A stretch of DNA of 64,000 nt from Myrica gale (GCA_963930655.1 OZ005600.1:8869501-8933500); one strand, 5' to 3'; shown: positions 46,734 to 57,191, counted from the stretch's first letter. The notes: a model not told the origin generated them from the sequence alone. Made by a program: numbers and translations.

Positions 46734-47764
46734 GGTCAAATTGTTCTACACGTTTCTGGGGTTTAACTCTTTCCCCGTTTGGTCCTGAGGGTTCGTTTCT
46801 CTCTAAAGACAACCCTAGAGTTTATATCAAATCCCAATTTGATCCTACCGTCAACTTAATGGAAGGAAAAGCTAACATGGCTAACAGATTACACGTGTAA
46901 ATGACAGGTCGGTAAAAAAAAATTGGATCAATCTCATTATTACACGTGTGAGTAAAAATAAAAATAAAAACATCTTATAAAAATAAAAAATTAATTAAAA
47001 AACATAATGTAAAAAAAAAAACCGAAAGGGAAGGATCGGAGGTTCACGGTGGAGGAGTTGAGGCTCCCTCCACCTCAGGCCGGAAGGGAAGTCTATTCGG
47101 AGGATGGAGGGATCCCTCTTCCACCCCGGGCGGGGCGGCTGGGGAACCTCCCCCCATCACGCATACTGTTGCGAGATGGGGGAGTTCCCTGCCGCCGGCA
47201 GATCTAGCAGGGGTGGAGGAGGGATATCTCCTCCCTTCGCTGGCCGCCCAGTTCTGGGTGGTCAGACTCCCCCCGGCAGGGCCCTGGGGCAGCTGGGGAA
47301 CCTCCCTCATCCCGCATACTGTTACGGGATGGGGGAGTTCCCTGCTGCGGGGGGAGCAAGGGTGGAGGAGGTTCCCCAGCCCGCCCCAGAGCCCCGCCCG
47401 AGGTTGAGGAGGGATCCCTCCATCCTCCGAACAGGGCGGCCAGACATTCCCAGCGGCCTGAGGTGGAGGAGTTGGTGAACTTCCCTTTCGGGGTTTTTTT
47501 TAATTAATTTTATATTTTTATAAGATTTTTTTTATTATTATTTTTACTTACACCTGTAATAATGTTATTGGACCAATTTTTTTAACTGACCTCTCATTTA
47601 CATGTGTAATCTGTTAGCCAGGTCAGTTTTTACGTCCATTAAGTTGACGGTAGGACCAAATTGGGATTTGATATAAACCTCAGGGATGTCTGTAGGGAGA
47701 AACGAATCCTCAAGACCAAACGGGGAAAGAGTTAAACCCCAGGGACGTGTGGAGCAATTTGGCC
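46734..47764. mobile_element. Mutator-like element with about 300-bp inverted repeats and GC-rich core
   Basis: 1031 bp. The left arm starts GGTCAAATTGTTCTACACGT; the right end reversed starts GGCCAAATTGCTCCACACGT. The arms stay complementary over about 300 bases (GGGGTTTAACTCTTTCCCCG; ATTTGATCCTACCGTCAACT type wording). The core, about 47040-47480, is sharply GC-rich and encodes nothing I recognise. It contains two near-identical hairpin units at 47141-47189 and 47294-47342. Non-autonomous, with no transposase. Confidence 0.75.
47141..47342. repeat. Direct repeat of a GC-rich hairpin, period 153 bp
   Basis: Each unit is an imperfect palindrome: GGGGAACCTCCC(T/C)CATC on one arm, GATGGGGGAGTTCCC on the other, with GCATACTGTT in the loop. 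Stem about 18 bp. Confidence 0.75.
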
Positions 47765-47862
47765 TAAAATTAAATTTTGAGGTGCAATCGTTGGTGAAAA
47801 AATAAAGGTAGATGAAGTGAAAGTAATGAATTGACAGAGAGATATTCCTTAAGGATTTTTGC

Positions 47863-48208
47863 AATTTGGTCACTAGATTTTAGTATCGGTGACAAAATGC
47901 TCACTGAAATTTTTTATTTTTTGTTCACTGAGAAAACGTAGTGGTGACTTTTCACTCCATCCGTCAAACTTCCGTTAATTTTTAATGGGGATAGCGGTCG
48001 ACCGCTACTGTTCACTCATCCTCAAAGACAACTTGAAGCGGTCGACCTCTTCATGTAGCGGTCAACCGCTTTCTATTCCGTTAAAAAATAACGGAGGTTT
48101 GACGGATGGAGTAAAAAGTCACCACTACATATTCTCAGTGACCAAAAAGTTAAAAAAATATTTCAATAACCATTTTATCACCGGTACTAAAATCTAATGA
48201 CTAAATTT
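47863..48208. mobile_element. Long-TIR MITE directly upstream of methyltransferase copy 3
   Basis: About 346 bp. The left arm AATTTGGTCACTAGATTTTA pairs with the right arm reversed (AATTTAGTCATTAGATTTTA), and complementarity runs over about 120 bases (GTAGTGGTGACTTTT; CTCCATCCGTCAAAC). The core holds repeated GCGGTCGACCGCT-type palindromes. The target duplication is unclear. The right end is about 30 bases before the TATA box of copy 3. Confidence 0.75.
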
Positions 48209-48238
48209 TTAATTTCCATATTCCTCGACATATTTCCC

Positions 48239-48246
48239 TATAAAAG
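48239..48246 (+). promoter_or_regulatory. TATA box of methyltransferase copy 3
   Basis: TATAAAAG inside TTTCCCTATAAAAGACTATG, about 212 bases before the start codon and conserved with copy 2. Confidence 0.6.
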
Positions 48247-48457
48247 ACTATGAACCTAAAACCTAGGAGACGTTCCTTTTCTAAAAAAACTCAGGATCCG
48301 AAACTTCGAAGGGCGCTCTTGTTCGGCAAAAACAGAAGAAAAACGATAACCCCAAGCCTACAAAAAAAAAAAACTCTTTCAAAACAAACATAACCCTAAT
48401 CTTCACCGATTTTCCTCTGAGACGTCCGAAAGCCCGTGGAGGCACAAGTTTTTAGCA

Positions 48458-49393
48458 ATGGCCGGGTTGTTCGACAAACAGGCAGAGATTTATGTGGATG
48501 CGAGGCCGACTTATCCAAGCGATTGGTTTTCGAAGCTGGCTGCTCTCACCCCACAACACTCTTTGGCCTGGGATGTCGGCACTGGCAACGGCCAAGCTGC
48601 TCTTGGTGTTAGTCTCGTCTCTCCCCCGCTCTGCCTCTCTCACCCTGCGATTTTAGCTCTAAGCATGAAGATATATAGCCCTCTCTTTTTTTCCCCTTTC
48701 TTGCAATTCCTTGACCATATACTTCTCTCAGCTCTCTGTATTGTTGTTTTTTACCTGCAGGTTGCTGAGCATTATGAGCGAGTAATTGGAACAGACATTA
48801 GTGAAGCCCAACTAAAGCACGCGATGCAACACCCTCGAGTCAAATACGTCCATACTCCATTGAGCCTCTCCGATGATGAATTACTGACCGTGATGGGGGG
48901 TGAAAACTCGGTGGATTTGGCGACCGTAGCTGAAGCGGTGCACTGGTTTGACCTCCCGAAATTCTACGCCCTCGTTACTCGCCTTCTACGCAAGCCAGGA
49001 GGAATAATTGCCGTTTGGGGGTACAATGACTTAGTAGTGAGTCCTGAAGTTGATCATTTAATGGAGGGAATCAGGGAAAGAGCCCTCCCCTTTTGGGACC
49101 CGAAGATAGAACACCTAGTAGATGGTTATAGGACACTTCCATTTCCCTTTGAAAGCGTAGGTTTAGGTTCTGAGGGAGAACCCCTGCAACTTGACATAGA
49201 GAAGAAGCTGTCTTTGGAAGGACTTGTAAGGATGACCAGGTCATCTTCGGCAGTCGCTTCAGCCAAGGACCAAGGGGTGGATTTGCTATCCGAAGGAGTA
49301 GTTAAGAATCTCGAGAATGCTTGGGGTGGGCCAAATGCAGTCAGAACTGTGACCTACAAGGCATTCATGCTTGCAGGAAAAGTAAAGCTGTAA
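48458..49393 (+). CDS. SAM-dependent class I methyltransferase, tandem copy 3
   Basis: Exons 48458-48607 and 48761-49393, joined GGT|GTTAGT ... CAG|GTTGCT in phase 0, give 260 residues. An unspliced reading also stays open through the intron, but the exon lengths and junctions match copy 2 exactly, so I prefer the spliced form. Motif I AWDVGTGNGQAA, VIGTDISEAQLKHAM, VDLATVAEAVHWFDLPKFYA and LLRKPGGIIAVWGY are all intact. The C-terminal half (DHLMEGIRERALPFWDPK) is the most diverged from copy 2, which may reflect a different substrate (inference). Ends AFMLAGKVKL. Confidence 0.9.
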   Translation: MAGLFDKQAEIYVDARPTYPSDWFSKLAALTPQHSLAWDVGTGNGQAALGVSLVSPPLCLSHPAILALSMKIYSPLFFSPFLQFLDHILLSALCIVVFYLQVAEHYERVIGTDISEAQLKHAMQHPRVKYVHTPLSLSDDELLTVMGGENSVDLATVAEAVHWFDLPKFYALVTRLLRKPGGIIAVWGYNDLVVSPEVDHLMEGIRERALPFWDPKIEHLVDGYRTLPFPFESVGLGSEGEPLQLDIEKKLSLEGLVRMTRSSSAVASAKDQGVDLLSEGVVKNLENAWGGPNAVRTVTYKAFMLAGKVKL

Positions 49394-50139
49394 ATCTTTT
49401 CATCCAATTCATGATGCTCGGTCTTAATTTGCTTCCTTTTTGGATTGTTTAGTGGTTTATTTTGTCTAGCGCACCAGTTATCTCATTGGGCTGCTAACTC
49501 GGGCTTTCGAGGGAAGCCTGTCCCATCTCATGAGCTTCTTCAAAACTATCCTTAGGTTTATGCGGGTTTGGATCCTCTTGATGGGGAGCTGTTTTGTACT
49601 GCTACTTTCTCTATTTAGTTATGCTATCTGGTTTTTATGAAAAGAACTCTGTTTCTGCTATAACTGCCAATAAAAGTCTTGTCTATCTCGTATACAAGTT
49701 CATAGCATAGAAAATGATAGAATTACAGAAGTTCATACATATATAAGGTTATATGTATATTTTTAATATTTATTTTTGTGGGCAAATTATAATTTATATT
49801 AACATAAAGCAAAGATACAGTGGAAGATATAAAGAAAAGCTTGGGTCCTAAGGATGATACATTGGGCTTGACTGACCCGTACATCCAAAAGCTTGTACAT
49901 AAAGCCCAATAAACATGGGACTAAAGCCCAAATGACAAATAAAAGAACCAAAGGCCCAAACATGTTCGAACGCGCTTGGCAAAGAGAAGTCCTTCAAAAT
50001 AAGCAAAAGGCCAACAAAATGAGATTTAAGGTGACTACGGTACGTGTGACAATCATCCGGCTGAGGCAGTTTCAAGTTGTGAGAAAGAGATGGATTTTAT
50101 TATAATACTTTTCTTTATTTATGGGTCGCACTATCTTTA
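49394..50139. other. 3' flank of methyltransferase copy 3
   Basis: Likely 3' UTR, then AT-rich spacer. No gene supported. Confidence 0.4.
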
Positions 50140-50338
50140 GGTTGTGTTTGTGTTGTAAAATTTTAGTGTTGTTAAAATTTTAGGTATTGGATTTAGTGAA
50201 AAAGTGAAAAGAGAGGTAATTTTTTATATTTTTTTGTAATAAATAGTAATGATTTGATGGAGAGAGAGAGATTATATTGTAATATTTAATTGTGTTAAAA
50301 TTTTAGAGGGGGTAAAATTTTGGTGCACAAACACACCC
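50140..50338. mobile_element. Tourist-like MITE, well preserved
   Basis: 199 bp, ends GGTTGTGTTTG and CAAACACACCC, flanked by TTA at 50137-50139 and 50339-50341. Type copy for the family in this window. Confidence 0.8.
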
Positions 50339-51495
50339 TTAATAGGTCCAATATGTATAATATTTAATTAAAATAGGGTGAAGTACGTATCTAATTCATT
50401 ACGTAAAATTACAACTATTTTAAAGTCTAAACAGATAGGAACAGATAAATTTTATTATTTGAATTATATCTCTAATAAGATGAAGGTAAACTTGATCACC
50501 ATGAAACTGCTACAGTCTCCTATGTTGAAGAGGGACTTTGTTAAAGTTAGGAAGTCGATCCATGAGATAGATAAGGAAGATGAGAGTTCTTAGATGGATC
50601 AATCAAATACACATAAATTAACATTGAATCAAGAGCTTGTTTAAGCCCCAAATTCAATAAATTTACAGTAAATTCTCTAGTTAACCTGTGGGATTACCGC
50701 CGTAAAAATTTTCAAAAAAATTCGTACTTTTTATTTGAATTGTGTTTGGATGGCAAAAAAAATTAGGTAATATAGATATTTTTGAGATTGGTGAAAAAGT
50801 TGCTAGAATTTATAAAAATGTATTAGAGTTTGTAAAAAAATTGATTATAATTTATAAAAATATATTGGAGTCGGTGAAAAAGTGATTTAAAAGATTTTAG
50901 CATCCAAACATGGGGTGAATGTCAATTGCTGCGTGGAATCTAACCTCCACAGGGAATAAAAGTGGGCATATTCATCCAAATTTTAGTGCATATATATCCC
51001 CGTTCGAAGAGTATTTGTTGATATATCTGTTAATTGAAAGATTTCCATTTATTTTAGGCACGTATAATTCTTTTAAGAATTAAATACCAATATAGTTTAG
51101 TATTTTATTTGATTAGTTTTGAAATTTTGAAATTTTAAAATTCATCAAATTAATTTTTAATTGCAGTTTAAAATCGGTTAATCTCGGCGACTCTTCAAAT
51201 TTGATGGATTTTTAAAACTCAATGACTATCTTATGGATTTTTAAGCTCACCATTAACTAATCAGATAAAATGGTAAATTATAGGATTAAGGAATTTTAGA
51301 TTTATCCTTTTTTTATTATTTACTAACATTAGGGAATTACATTATTTACTAACATTATAATGAAATTACACCTAGGACTAGTTCTGGCTATCATATTGAC
51401 CTCTACGATGCATGTAAATCTTTTTTAATTGAAATATCTCAGACGATCATTATCTTTATAATTTACTTCCTCGACTCTTCCGGTCTCCTCCACTC
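50339..51495. other. AT-rich spacer with a degenerate MITE
   Basis: At about 50738-50920 lies a degenerate family member (TTGTGTTTGGATGGC ... GCATCCAAACATGG). The rest holds no supported gene. Confidence 0.4.
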
Positions 51496-51497
51496 TG

Positions 51498-51512
51498 TAT
51501 ATATATAAATAT
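51498..51512 (+). promoter_or_regulatory. TATA-rich element before the GATA gene
   Basis: TATATATATAAATATATG, about 75 bases before the ATG at 51578. A transcript from here would not include the ATG at 51518. Confidence 0.4.
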
Positions 51513-51577
51513 ATGAAATGGAGCGCCCGCAGTTTGCTCTGCGTCTTTGCGTTTCAGCTTGTACTGTTTTCTCCGTA

Positions 51578-52269
51578 ATGGGTGCTCCAACTAATGATGA
51601 CAACGTACAGGACGTTTGGCCAGCCTTTTTTCCCTGGAGGAGGTGTTGGACCCGAGCGCCTTTCCTGTTTACGATGACACCGAGCATCATCAGCTCTGCG
51701 TCCCACAAGACTCTTTGGACGACATAGACTTGTATCCAGATTTCACGAATGATATTATACTTGAAAGTGATTTGTGTTTGAGCCAAGAAAATCCTGAAGA
51801 ATTCCTCTCGTTCGGTGACCGCGTTAAGCCCACCAACATGCCGGTGACTCTGAACAAAGATGCTGAAAGAACCAAGGGGGAGGGTTTCCAACTTGTTGAT
51901 GGTAGTAGTGCAACAAACTTTACCTTCGGCAAGAAATCTATGACCAAAACGCCGTCAGATAAGGCACGGTCGTCCAATATGGTGGAAGCGTCTTTTCCGT
52001 CCGCGACCAAGGAAAACAGAGAAGTGAATGGAATTTGCACCGGGAATACAGGGATCAGAAGATGCACTCACTGCCAATCTGAGACGACACCGCAGTGGAG
52101 GGAGGGTCCTTTGGGCCCTGGGACGCTGTGCAACGCATGTGGAGTACGCTACAGGTCGGGAAGGCTGCTGCCAGAGTATCGTCCAGCTGCGAGCCCAACT
52201 TTTAATGGAAATGAGCATTCTAACTTTCACAAGCATGTATTATTGAGAAGGAGACTGAAACATGGGTAG
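51578..52269 (+). CDS. GATA-type zinc-finger transcription factor (subfamily I-like), N-terminal frame disrupted
   Basis: Nuclear DNA-binding protein. The zinc finger is complete: C-x2-C-x18-C-x2-C as [18 protein letters not shown] then [15 protein letters not shown], followed by [12 protein letters not shown] and [13 protein letters not shown], the subfamily-I plant signature. Upstream, the acidic region DDIDLYPDF and the Ser-rich linker are in frame. That frame has no ATG before the finger's acidic region: it is open from a TGA at 51598-51600. The plausible start [16 protein letters not shown] (ATG at 51578) lies in another frame that must shift near the T run at 51624-51629 to join [14 protein letters not shown]. 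So either a one-base loss has damaged the gene, or an unrecognised upstream exon supplies the start. No intron interrupts the finger. Confidence 0.75.
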
Positions 52270-52300
52270 GTTGAATTGGTTTCTCTGAGACGGTGAATTA

Positions 52301-52479
52301 GGGGATGTTCGGTTATGGTGTATTGTGAGGATTTTTTGTGTTTTAAGAATTTTTATGTGATGTTAACTTTATTGGTATGCGTGTTATAGTTATATTTATG
52401 TGGTGTGAAAAATGATGTTTGGTTATAGAATCCTGAAGATTCAAAAAATCACGAGGATTCTTTGTAAACAAACAGACTC
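52301..52479. mobile_element. MITE just downstream of the GATA gene
   Basis: 179 bp, starts GGGGATGTTCGGTTATGG, ends AAACAAACAGACTC, flanked by TTA (52298-52300 and 52480-52482). It lies 30 bases after the stop codon, so it may be in the 3' UTR. Confidence 0.6.
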
Positions 52480-53807
52480 TTAGTGTCTCTTCTAGTGCTC
52501 TAAAAGTACCTTTTAATAATTAGATTTTACGGACCTCATTATTTATAGCGTACAGAGGCAGTCATGTGTTTAGAAATTTCTTAATTTAATTTGCCCAAAA
52601 AATAATCATTATTTGTACATTTTCTTTTCATCTTGTCTTGTGTTTCAAGGTAAAACATTTACAATTAAACTAGAGAATTTCCAGAGTGTAATGTACGTAC
52701 ATTTGTTTGACATGCACTACAAAATGATAAATATGTAATGTACGTACATTTGTAAATTCTTCATACTATTACATAGAACTGTTCAAAAAAAGGGAACAAA
52801 AAAAAGAGGTTCGACTACCCAATCCGTTCCGACCCGATCGGGACGGGTTAAGTCGAGGTCGGGTTTAGTAGGGGTGTTCAGTGCCACCGAAAAAATCTCG
52901 TGGCACCGGGGTGTAGGTTCTTTTTTTTGAAAAGTCGGGGGTAATCCCGGTTCCCGGGTTACCCGACACCGAGAACCCAGGTTTAAAAAAACTAAAGTTA
53001 AACGCGCGCTTTGTGAATGTACTAAGTGAAGTTAAGTTTTCCCAAATAGGCATAGCGCAGCCGCAAGCAGCAGCCAGCCTAAGCCCCTAACGCAGCAACT
53101 CCCAGTCCCCACCCCGTGTGTGCCTCTCCCTCTTTCCCTTCCAGCCCTCCCTCTCCTGTCGTCCGGCGCACAGTAGCAGTGGCCTAGGTATCTTATGTTC
53201 TGTTTAAAATATAAGGATTGTGTTCTGTTTTGCACTTAGGTGGGCTTGTGTTCTGTTTTTTTTTTTCTTTTAGCTGTTGAAAAAGATACAAAATACAAAA
53301 CCCAATGAAAAGTTTAATATGATTAATTTTAGATGATGTTCTTCAGGGGAAAAAATCTATTATGAATCCAACGAAGTACAGAATAAGATCAATAACCCAT
53401 ACAAAACTCTTGCTGACATCCCCTTCAATGAACATCTATATTAGCACTATCAGAACATCCAATAACCCATAAACCCATGGCTAAATAAAGTGAAAAAGAA
53501 CAGGTGAGAGGGTCAGGCCCGGTTGGAACTTCCCTTGCCGAGTCTTCTACAGAGAGAATCGAAGCTCCATTCCCATATATCTCATCGTGTGTTCGGAATT
53601 CCTTTTCCAAACAAACAAGCAAGAGGGGGAAAAACATGAACTTTCTTTAGAGTAAGCTTTTCATGGAGAAAAAAAATAGAGCATGACAATAGACAAATGG
53701 ATACTTATTTCAAAGACAAGACAGTAAAAGAAAGAAGCAAAAATGGTAGCTTTGGCCTTTTCTTTTAAAAGTATTTTGTTGTTTTACTATTTGTTAGTTA
53801 TATTCTT
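52480..53807. other. Spacer with transposon-like wording
   Basis: TAGGGGTGTTCAGTGCCACC at about 52869 resembles a hAT end, and 52900-52990 has CCCGG-rich inverted wording, but I cannot find a matching second end. No gene is supported. Confidence 0.35.
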
Positions 53808-53998
53808 ATTTGTTAGTTATATTAGATTGGGTTGGATTATTGATTTTGGATTGAATTGTATTAGTTTGGAATTTGAATTGTATTAGATTGTGTTGGATTA
53901 TTGATTTTGGATTGGATTGTATTAGTTTGGAATTTGGATTGTATTACTTTTGGTTGGATTATTGATTTTGGATTGGATTGGATTGTATTAGTGTAGAG
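53808..53998. repeat. Minisatellite, about 60-bp unit, three copies
   Basis: Units share GGATTATTGATTTTGGATTG followed by TGTATTAGT and TGGAATTTG. Unit edges drift slightly. Confidence 0.8.
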
Positions 53999-55170
53999 TT
54001 TATATTTTTCTATGTGCGTAATATGTTAAAAAATGGCTCAATATGAATGTAGGATTACCGGAAACTACTACCGCTAAAACCGTCACCACAAAGGGCCGAT
54101 TTTTGCCCTTAACGATATAGTGCAAGTGACATTTTTTAAAAACCTGACATATCCGATATCCAAAATCGATACCTAAACCACGGTTGAACAATGCTAAGGT
54201 TCAGGTCTTATTCACCGTTCAACAAAATGGGGTTTGAGTTCGGATTGTGAACCCTGGAATCGAAAAACATCGAAACTGACCGAATATACTAATAATTGTT
54301 ACCCTGGACTTAAAATAAAATAACTCAAGGAATCCTTGGCTTGAAATAACATGGTTATGACGTCATGGGGTTAAAAAAAATAGCCCAAGCACCCTGGACT
54401 AAAAAAATAGAGCTTCGGCCATCATGGGCTAAAAAATTTGGTGTGCCCAGAGTGTTTTGGGCCTCACAAAATAGGCCATAAAAAACTCAACGTAACCCGA
54501 AACCGGAGCCGACCCCGATCTGCCTAGCCGGCTTGGGTTCAACAATCAGCAACGGGTTCAGGTTGCATGCCCCTTGCCCTGATTGGTTTGGGTTAGGAGT
54601 GGGGGGAAACCTGACCCGTAATCCGATTTGCCCTCATGTTATGTATTTTATATATGTATCCTACATGCGTGGCCCCACGCAAAGAAATTTAGAACACCAC
54701 CAAAAAATGTGGTATTTGGACCCCAGAAAATATGAAAACTACCATTCAGAGCCTCTGGTATTACACACGTGCCTTGAGCAAAACAGTCCAAATAATAAAA
54801 AGCATAGATTCGAAATTTTATTCCAACAGCCATGTGCGCCTTCGATATAATGATCACGCCGTTCGTGGATTGGCGTTGCGTAATTACCTCAAATCCAGCT
54901 TTTTCTAGAACTTTAACTTGGACAATCTGGTAGTGGTAGGTAACATGCACTTTGACAAGTTAGTTGGACTGCATAATGCATATGCTACTTTTGTGCCGGC
55001 TGTGAATATAAAGTGGATAAGCATTGGCTTTTGGTTTTCGGTAATTAATCGTGGCGGGCATACGTAAGCACGCTGTGTCATGCCCACCTCATCCCCAGAT
55101 GTAGCTGCCTGTTCTCATTTCATTGGTTACTTTTTGAGCATGTGCTTCTCAGTGGGATGGTCGTACTTCT
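53999..55170. other. Spacer, degraded repeat-like sequence
   Basis: Contains repeated CCCAAGC/CCTGGACT and ACCGGAGCCGACC wording suggestive of an old transposon. No gene is supported. Confidence 0.35.
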
Positions 55171-55179
55171 TATATAATG
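55171..55179 (+). promoter_or_regulatory. TATA box of small-protein gene E
   Basis: TATATAATG, about 98 bases before the ATG at 55269. Confidence 0.5.
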
Positions 55180-55268
55180 GATAAGGGGCGTTCAGGTTCA
55201 TTTCGTATCAGCCCAACCCTCTCCTCCCTTTCACCAGAGTTAAAAAGAGAGTGACCGGAGAGTGAAAT

Positions 55269-55433
55269 ATGAGTGGCAAAAACAGTCCAAGTTCGGGCGG
55301 CTCTCACACAAGTGGAGGACCAAATCCGGGCATCGGAGGCGGCCTCCCGAAGGCAACTTCCTTTGCCAATCTCCCTCCTCCACGCGGCCAGATCATTAAT
55401 AAAATCCTCGGTAGGCCAAGGTCGTCATCATGA
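55269..55433 (+). CDS. Small protein, 54 aa, SF-x2-LPPPRG type (copy 1)
   Basis: Function unknown. ATG at 55269, TGA at 55431-55433, no intron. The N-terminal half is Ser/Gly-rich (SGGSHTSGGPNPGIGGG), the core is SFANLPPPRGQIINKILG and the end is RPRSSS. No signal peptide or membrane helix, so probably cytosolic or nuclear. Support for it being a gene: a TATA box at the right distance, and a second open frame with the same core, length and layout 3.5 kb away (58958-59119). The DNA around the two differs, so the shared core is not just recent duplicate spacer. A longer overlapping frame (55273-55569) in another phase shows no conservation. Confidence 0.55.
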   Translation: MSGKNSPSSGGSHTSGGPNPGIGGGLPKATSFANLPPPRGQIINKILGRPRSSS

Positions 55434-56152
55434 TCTGCTACCGCCTCCAGCAATCAATAATATCAGTTTCTTTTATGTATGGGTTTTAGTTCTCCTGTGG
55501 TTTGGGTGTTTTTTCTTTTCTTTTCTTTTGAAGTATGGATGTTTGGGAATCTTTCTCACTGAAATGTAAGGGGGGCTCTGGTACAGCGCAAAAGAGGGAG
55601 AGGGAATGACTCTTGTGATATCAGAGGGAGGCGAATCGTTGACCTAGGATGTCGAAGAAATCTAGGACTAGGAGGGAGTGGGTTGTGGGGGGTCTGTAAA
55701 TTACCTCGATGTAAATTATCGTGTGTTCTATATCAGTGCTATTTCTATTGATCTAAAGTGTTCATGGCTTACTAATTCCCTAATTCTTTTGTTTTGTCTT
55801 GTGCGTGACCTTAAACTTTGATGCTTAATGCCAATGGTGGCATGATAATTTTCAAGGCTAGCAGCAATGGTACGCCAATCTAAGCTTTTGGATACAATAG
55901 GACACCATCACAGCATCACTAGTGAAATGTGAATTGGTGGATGCAGGGCCTCTCCCTCTCTCTCGCTCTCGTAACTCCGTCAGGACCCCCACCTGAGCCA
56001 TCTCCGTCTACTACGTGCCGAGGGCGGTGCCTCCTTCCTTCAACCGACTTAGTCCCCTCCAACCATTCTTCTTCTGTGTGCTTTCTTTCCTTTTGTGTCT
56101 TGAAAGCCGGATCTGCATTACTTCGCACGCACCCTCTATCCATGCAGTACCC
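55434..56152. other. Downstream spacer
   Basis: Probably the 3' UTR of gene E, then sequence with a CT-rich stretch at about 55948-55970. Longer frames around 55.93-56.38 kb on both strands overlap each other and resemble no family. Confidence 0.35.
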
Positions 56153-56234
56153 GAGAAAGGATTGCCTCCAAAGGCAATCCCATCCAAAGACCCAAAGGGA
56201 GGGTCGGGATGGCCTTTGGAGGCAATCCTTTCCC
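56153..56234. ncRNA. Candidate hairpin, 29-bp stem
   Basis: Arms 56153-56181 and 56206-56234 pair at 27 of 29 positions (GAGAAAGGATTGCCTCCAAA against TTTGGAGGCAATCCTTTCCC), with a 24-base loop. Could be a small-RNA precursor, a transposon relic or a chance palindrome. The sequence is not a miRNA family I recognise. TGCAGTACCC flanks both sides as a direct repeat, which favours a small inserted element. Confidence 0.35.
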
Positions 56235-57029
56235 TGCAGTACCCCGTCACCACCTTGCTCGACCAATACTGATCAACTCTCTCGATCTCAGTCAGTACCA
56301 CTCCACTTCATCCACCGTGAGTGTACTCCACGCGCCACCTCGGAGTATTATGGGTTCCACGCGCCATCTCCTTGAGCAACAGATGATCTCTTTATATCCC
56401 CACCATCAACAACGTTTAGAAGTCAGTAAGAAGAAATTCTACTCCAGTGCCATTACTGTGCGGTACAACAGATCATGATCGCAGCGTTTTCCATCTCAAA
56501 ATATGTGTTTCTTTTGGTGCTTTACTGTGCAGGGGTAGCTGATTAATAATTAAGATAATTTGGATTGTTTTCCTAACCCCCGCTTAAACTTTCTTTCTTT
56601 GCTTCTTGGGCGTGCTTCAAAACATATATATAATCCAGTTTGCTTTTTTGGATTTCTTCGGTTTTGGATAAGATTTGATTAGCGGAGAAAACGGTGGTCA
56701 GAAATGACAAGCAATTTAACAAAGGTTTAATGAATGGGACAAAAGATAATCCTCATTAATTCTTCATGAAGAAGGCACCAAAGGCGTCGTAGATATTTGA
56801 GAGGCACTGCAGTTGATCAGGGGTCGCTGTCTCTTCACAACCTTTAATTGTAGAGGTTTCTGTTTTCGTTCTACGGTTCCTTTTTCTTTCTTGTCGATTT
56901 CAATGTAGCTGTCCTTCATTCACGTGTAATTCAACGAAGCACTAAATACTAATCCACGAAACAAACCCTAGCTATCGCATCCCCAAACGTCGCCTTCCCC
57001 AGATCTGGTTGGATTTTGATTTATATTAA
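56235..57029. other. Spacer, no gene seen
   Basis: No supported feature. Confidence 0.35.
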
Positions 57030-57191
57030 TGCGTCGTTTGTTTATCAAAATTTTGAGAATCTTTTGAATACTGAAGTTTATTAAAATTTGTAAAAAATTT
57101 AAAGTGTATGTGTAAAAGTTGAAAATTTTAAAACGTGTTTGTTTTGTTAGAAATTTTAGACCCTTAAAATTTTGGACAAACAAACAACACC
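57030..57191. mobile_element. Tourist-like MITE
   Basis: 162 bp, starts TGCGTCGTTTGTTTATC, ends GACAAACAAACAACACC, flanked by TAA (57027-57029 and 57192-57194). Confidence 0.65.

Noticed and set aside
47104..47478. 124-codon plus-strand frame (and an 88-codon minus frame) in GC-rich DNA
   Set aside because: They translate the GC-rich hairpin core of a Mutator-like element; high GC removes stops in several frames, and nothing matches a protein family.
55273..55569. 98-codon frame overlapping the 54-residue LPPPRG gene
   Set aside because: No similarity to anything, and no counterpart at the second LPPPRG locus; the shorter frame is the conserved one.
56161..56226. Hairpin as a known miRNA such as miR399 (TGCCAAAGGAG-type)
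   Set aside because: The arm wording is only superficially similar; the seed and length do not match any family I know.
55919..56478. Overlapping frames of 85-148 codons on both strands
   Set aside because: They overlap each other, span the inverted repeat and show no domain; likely chance frames in a GC-richer patch.
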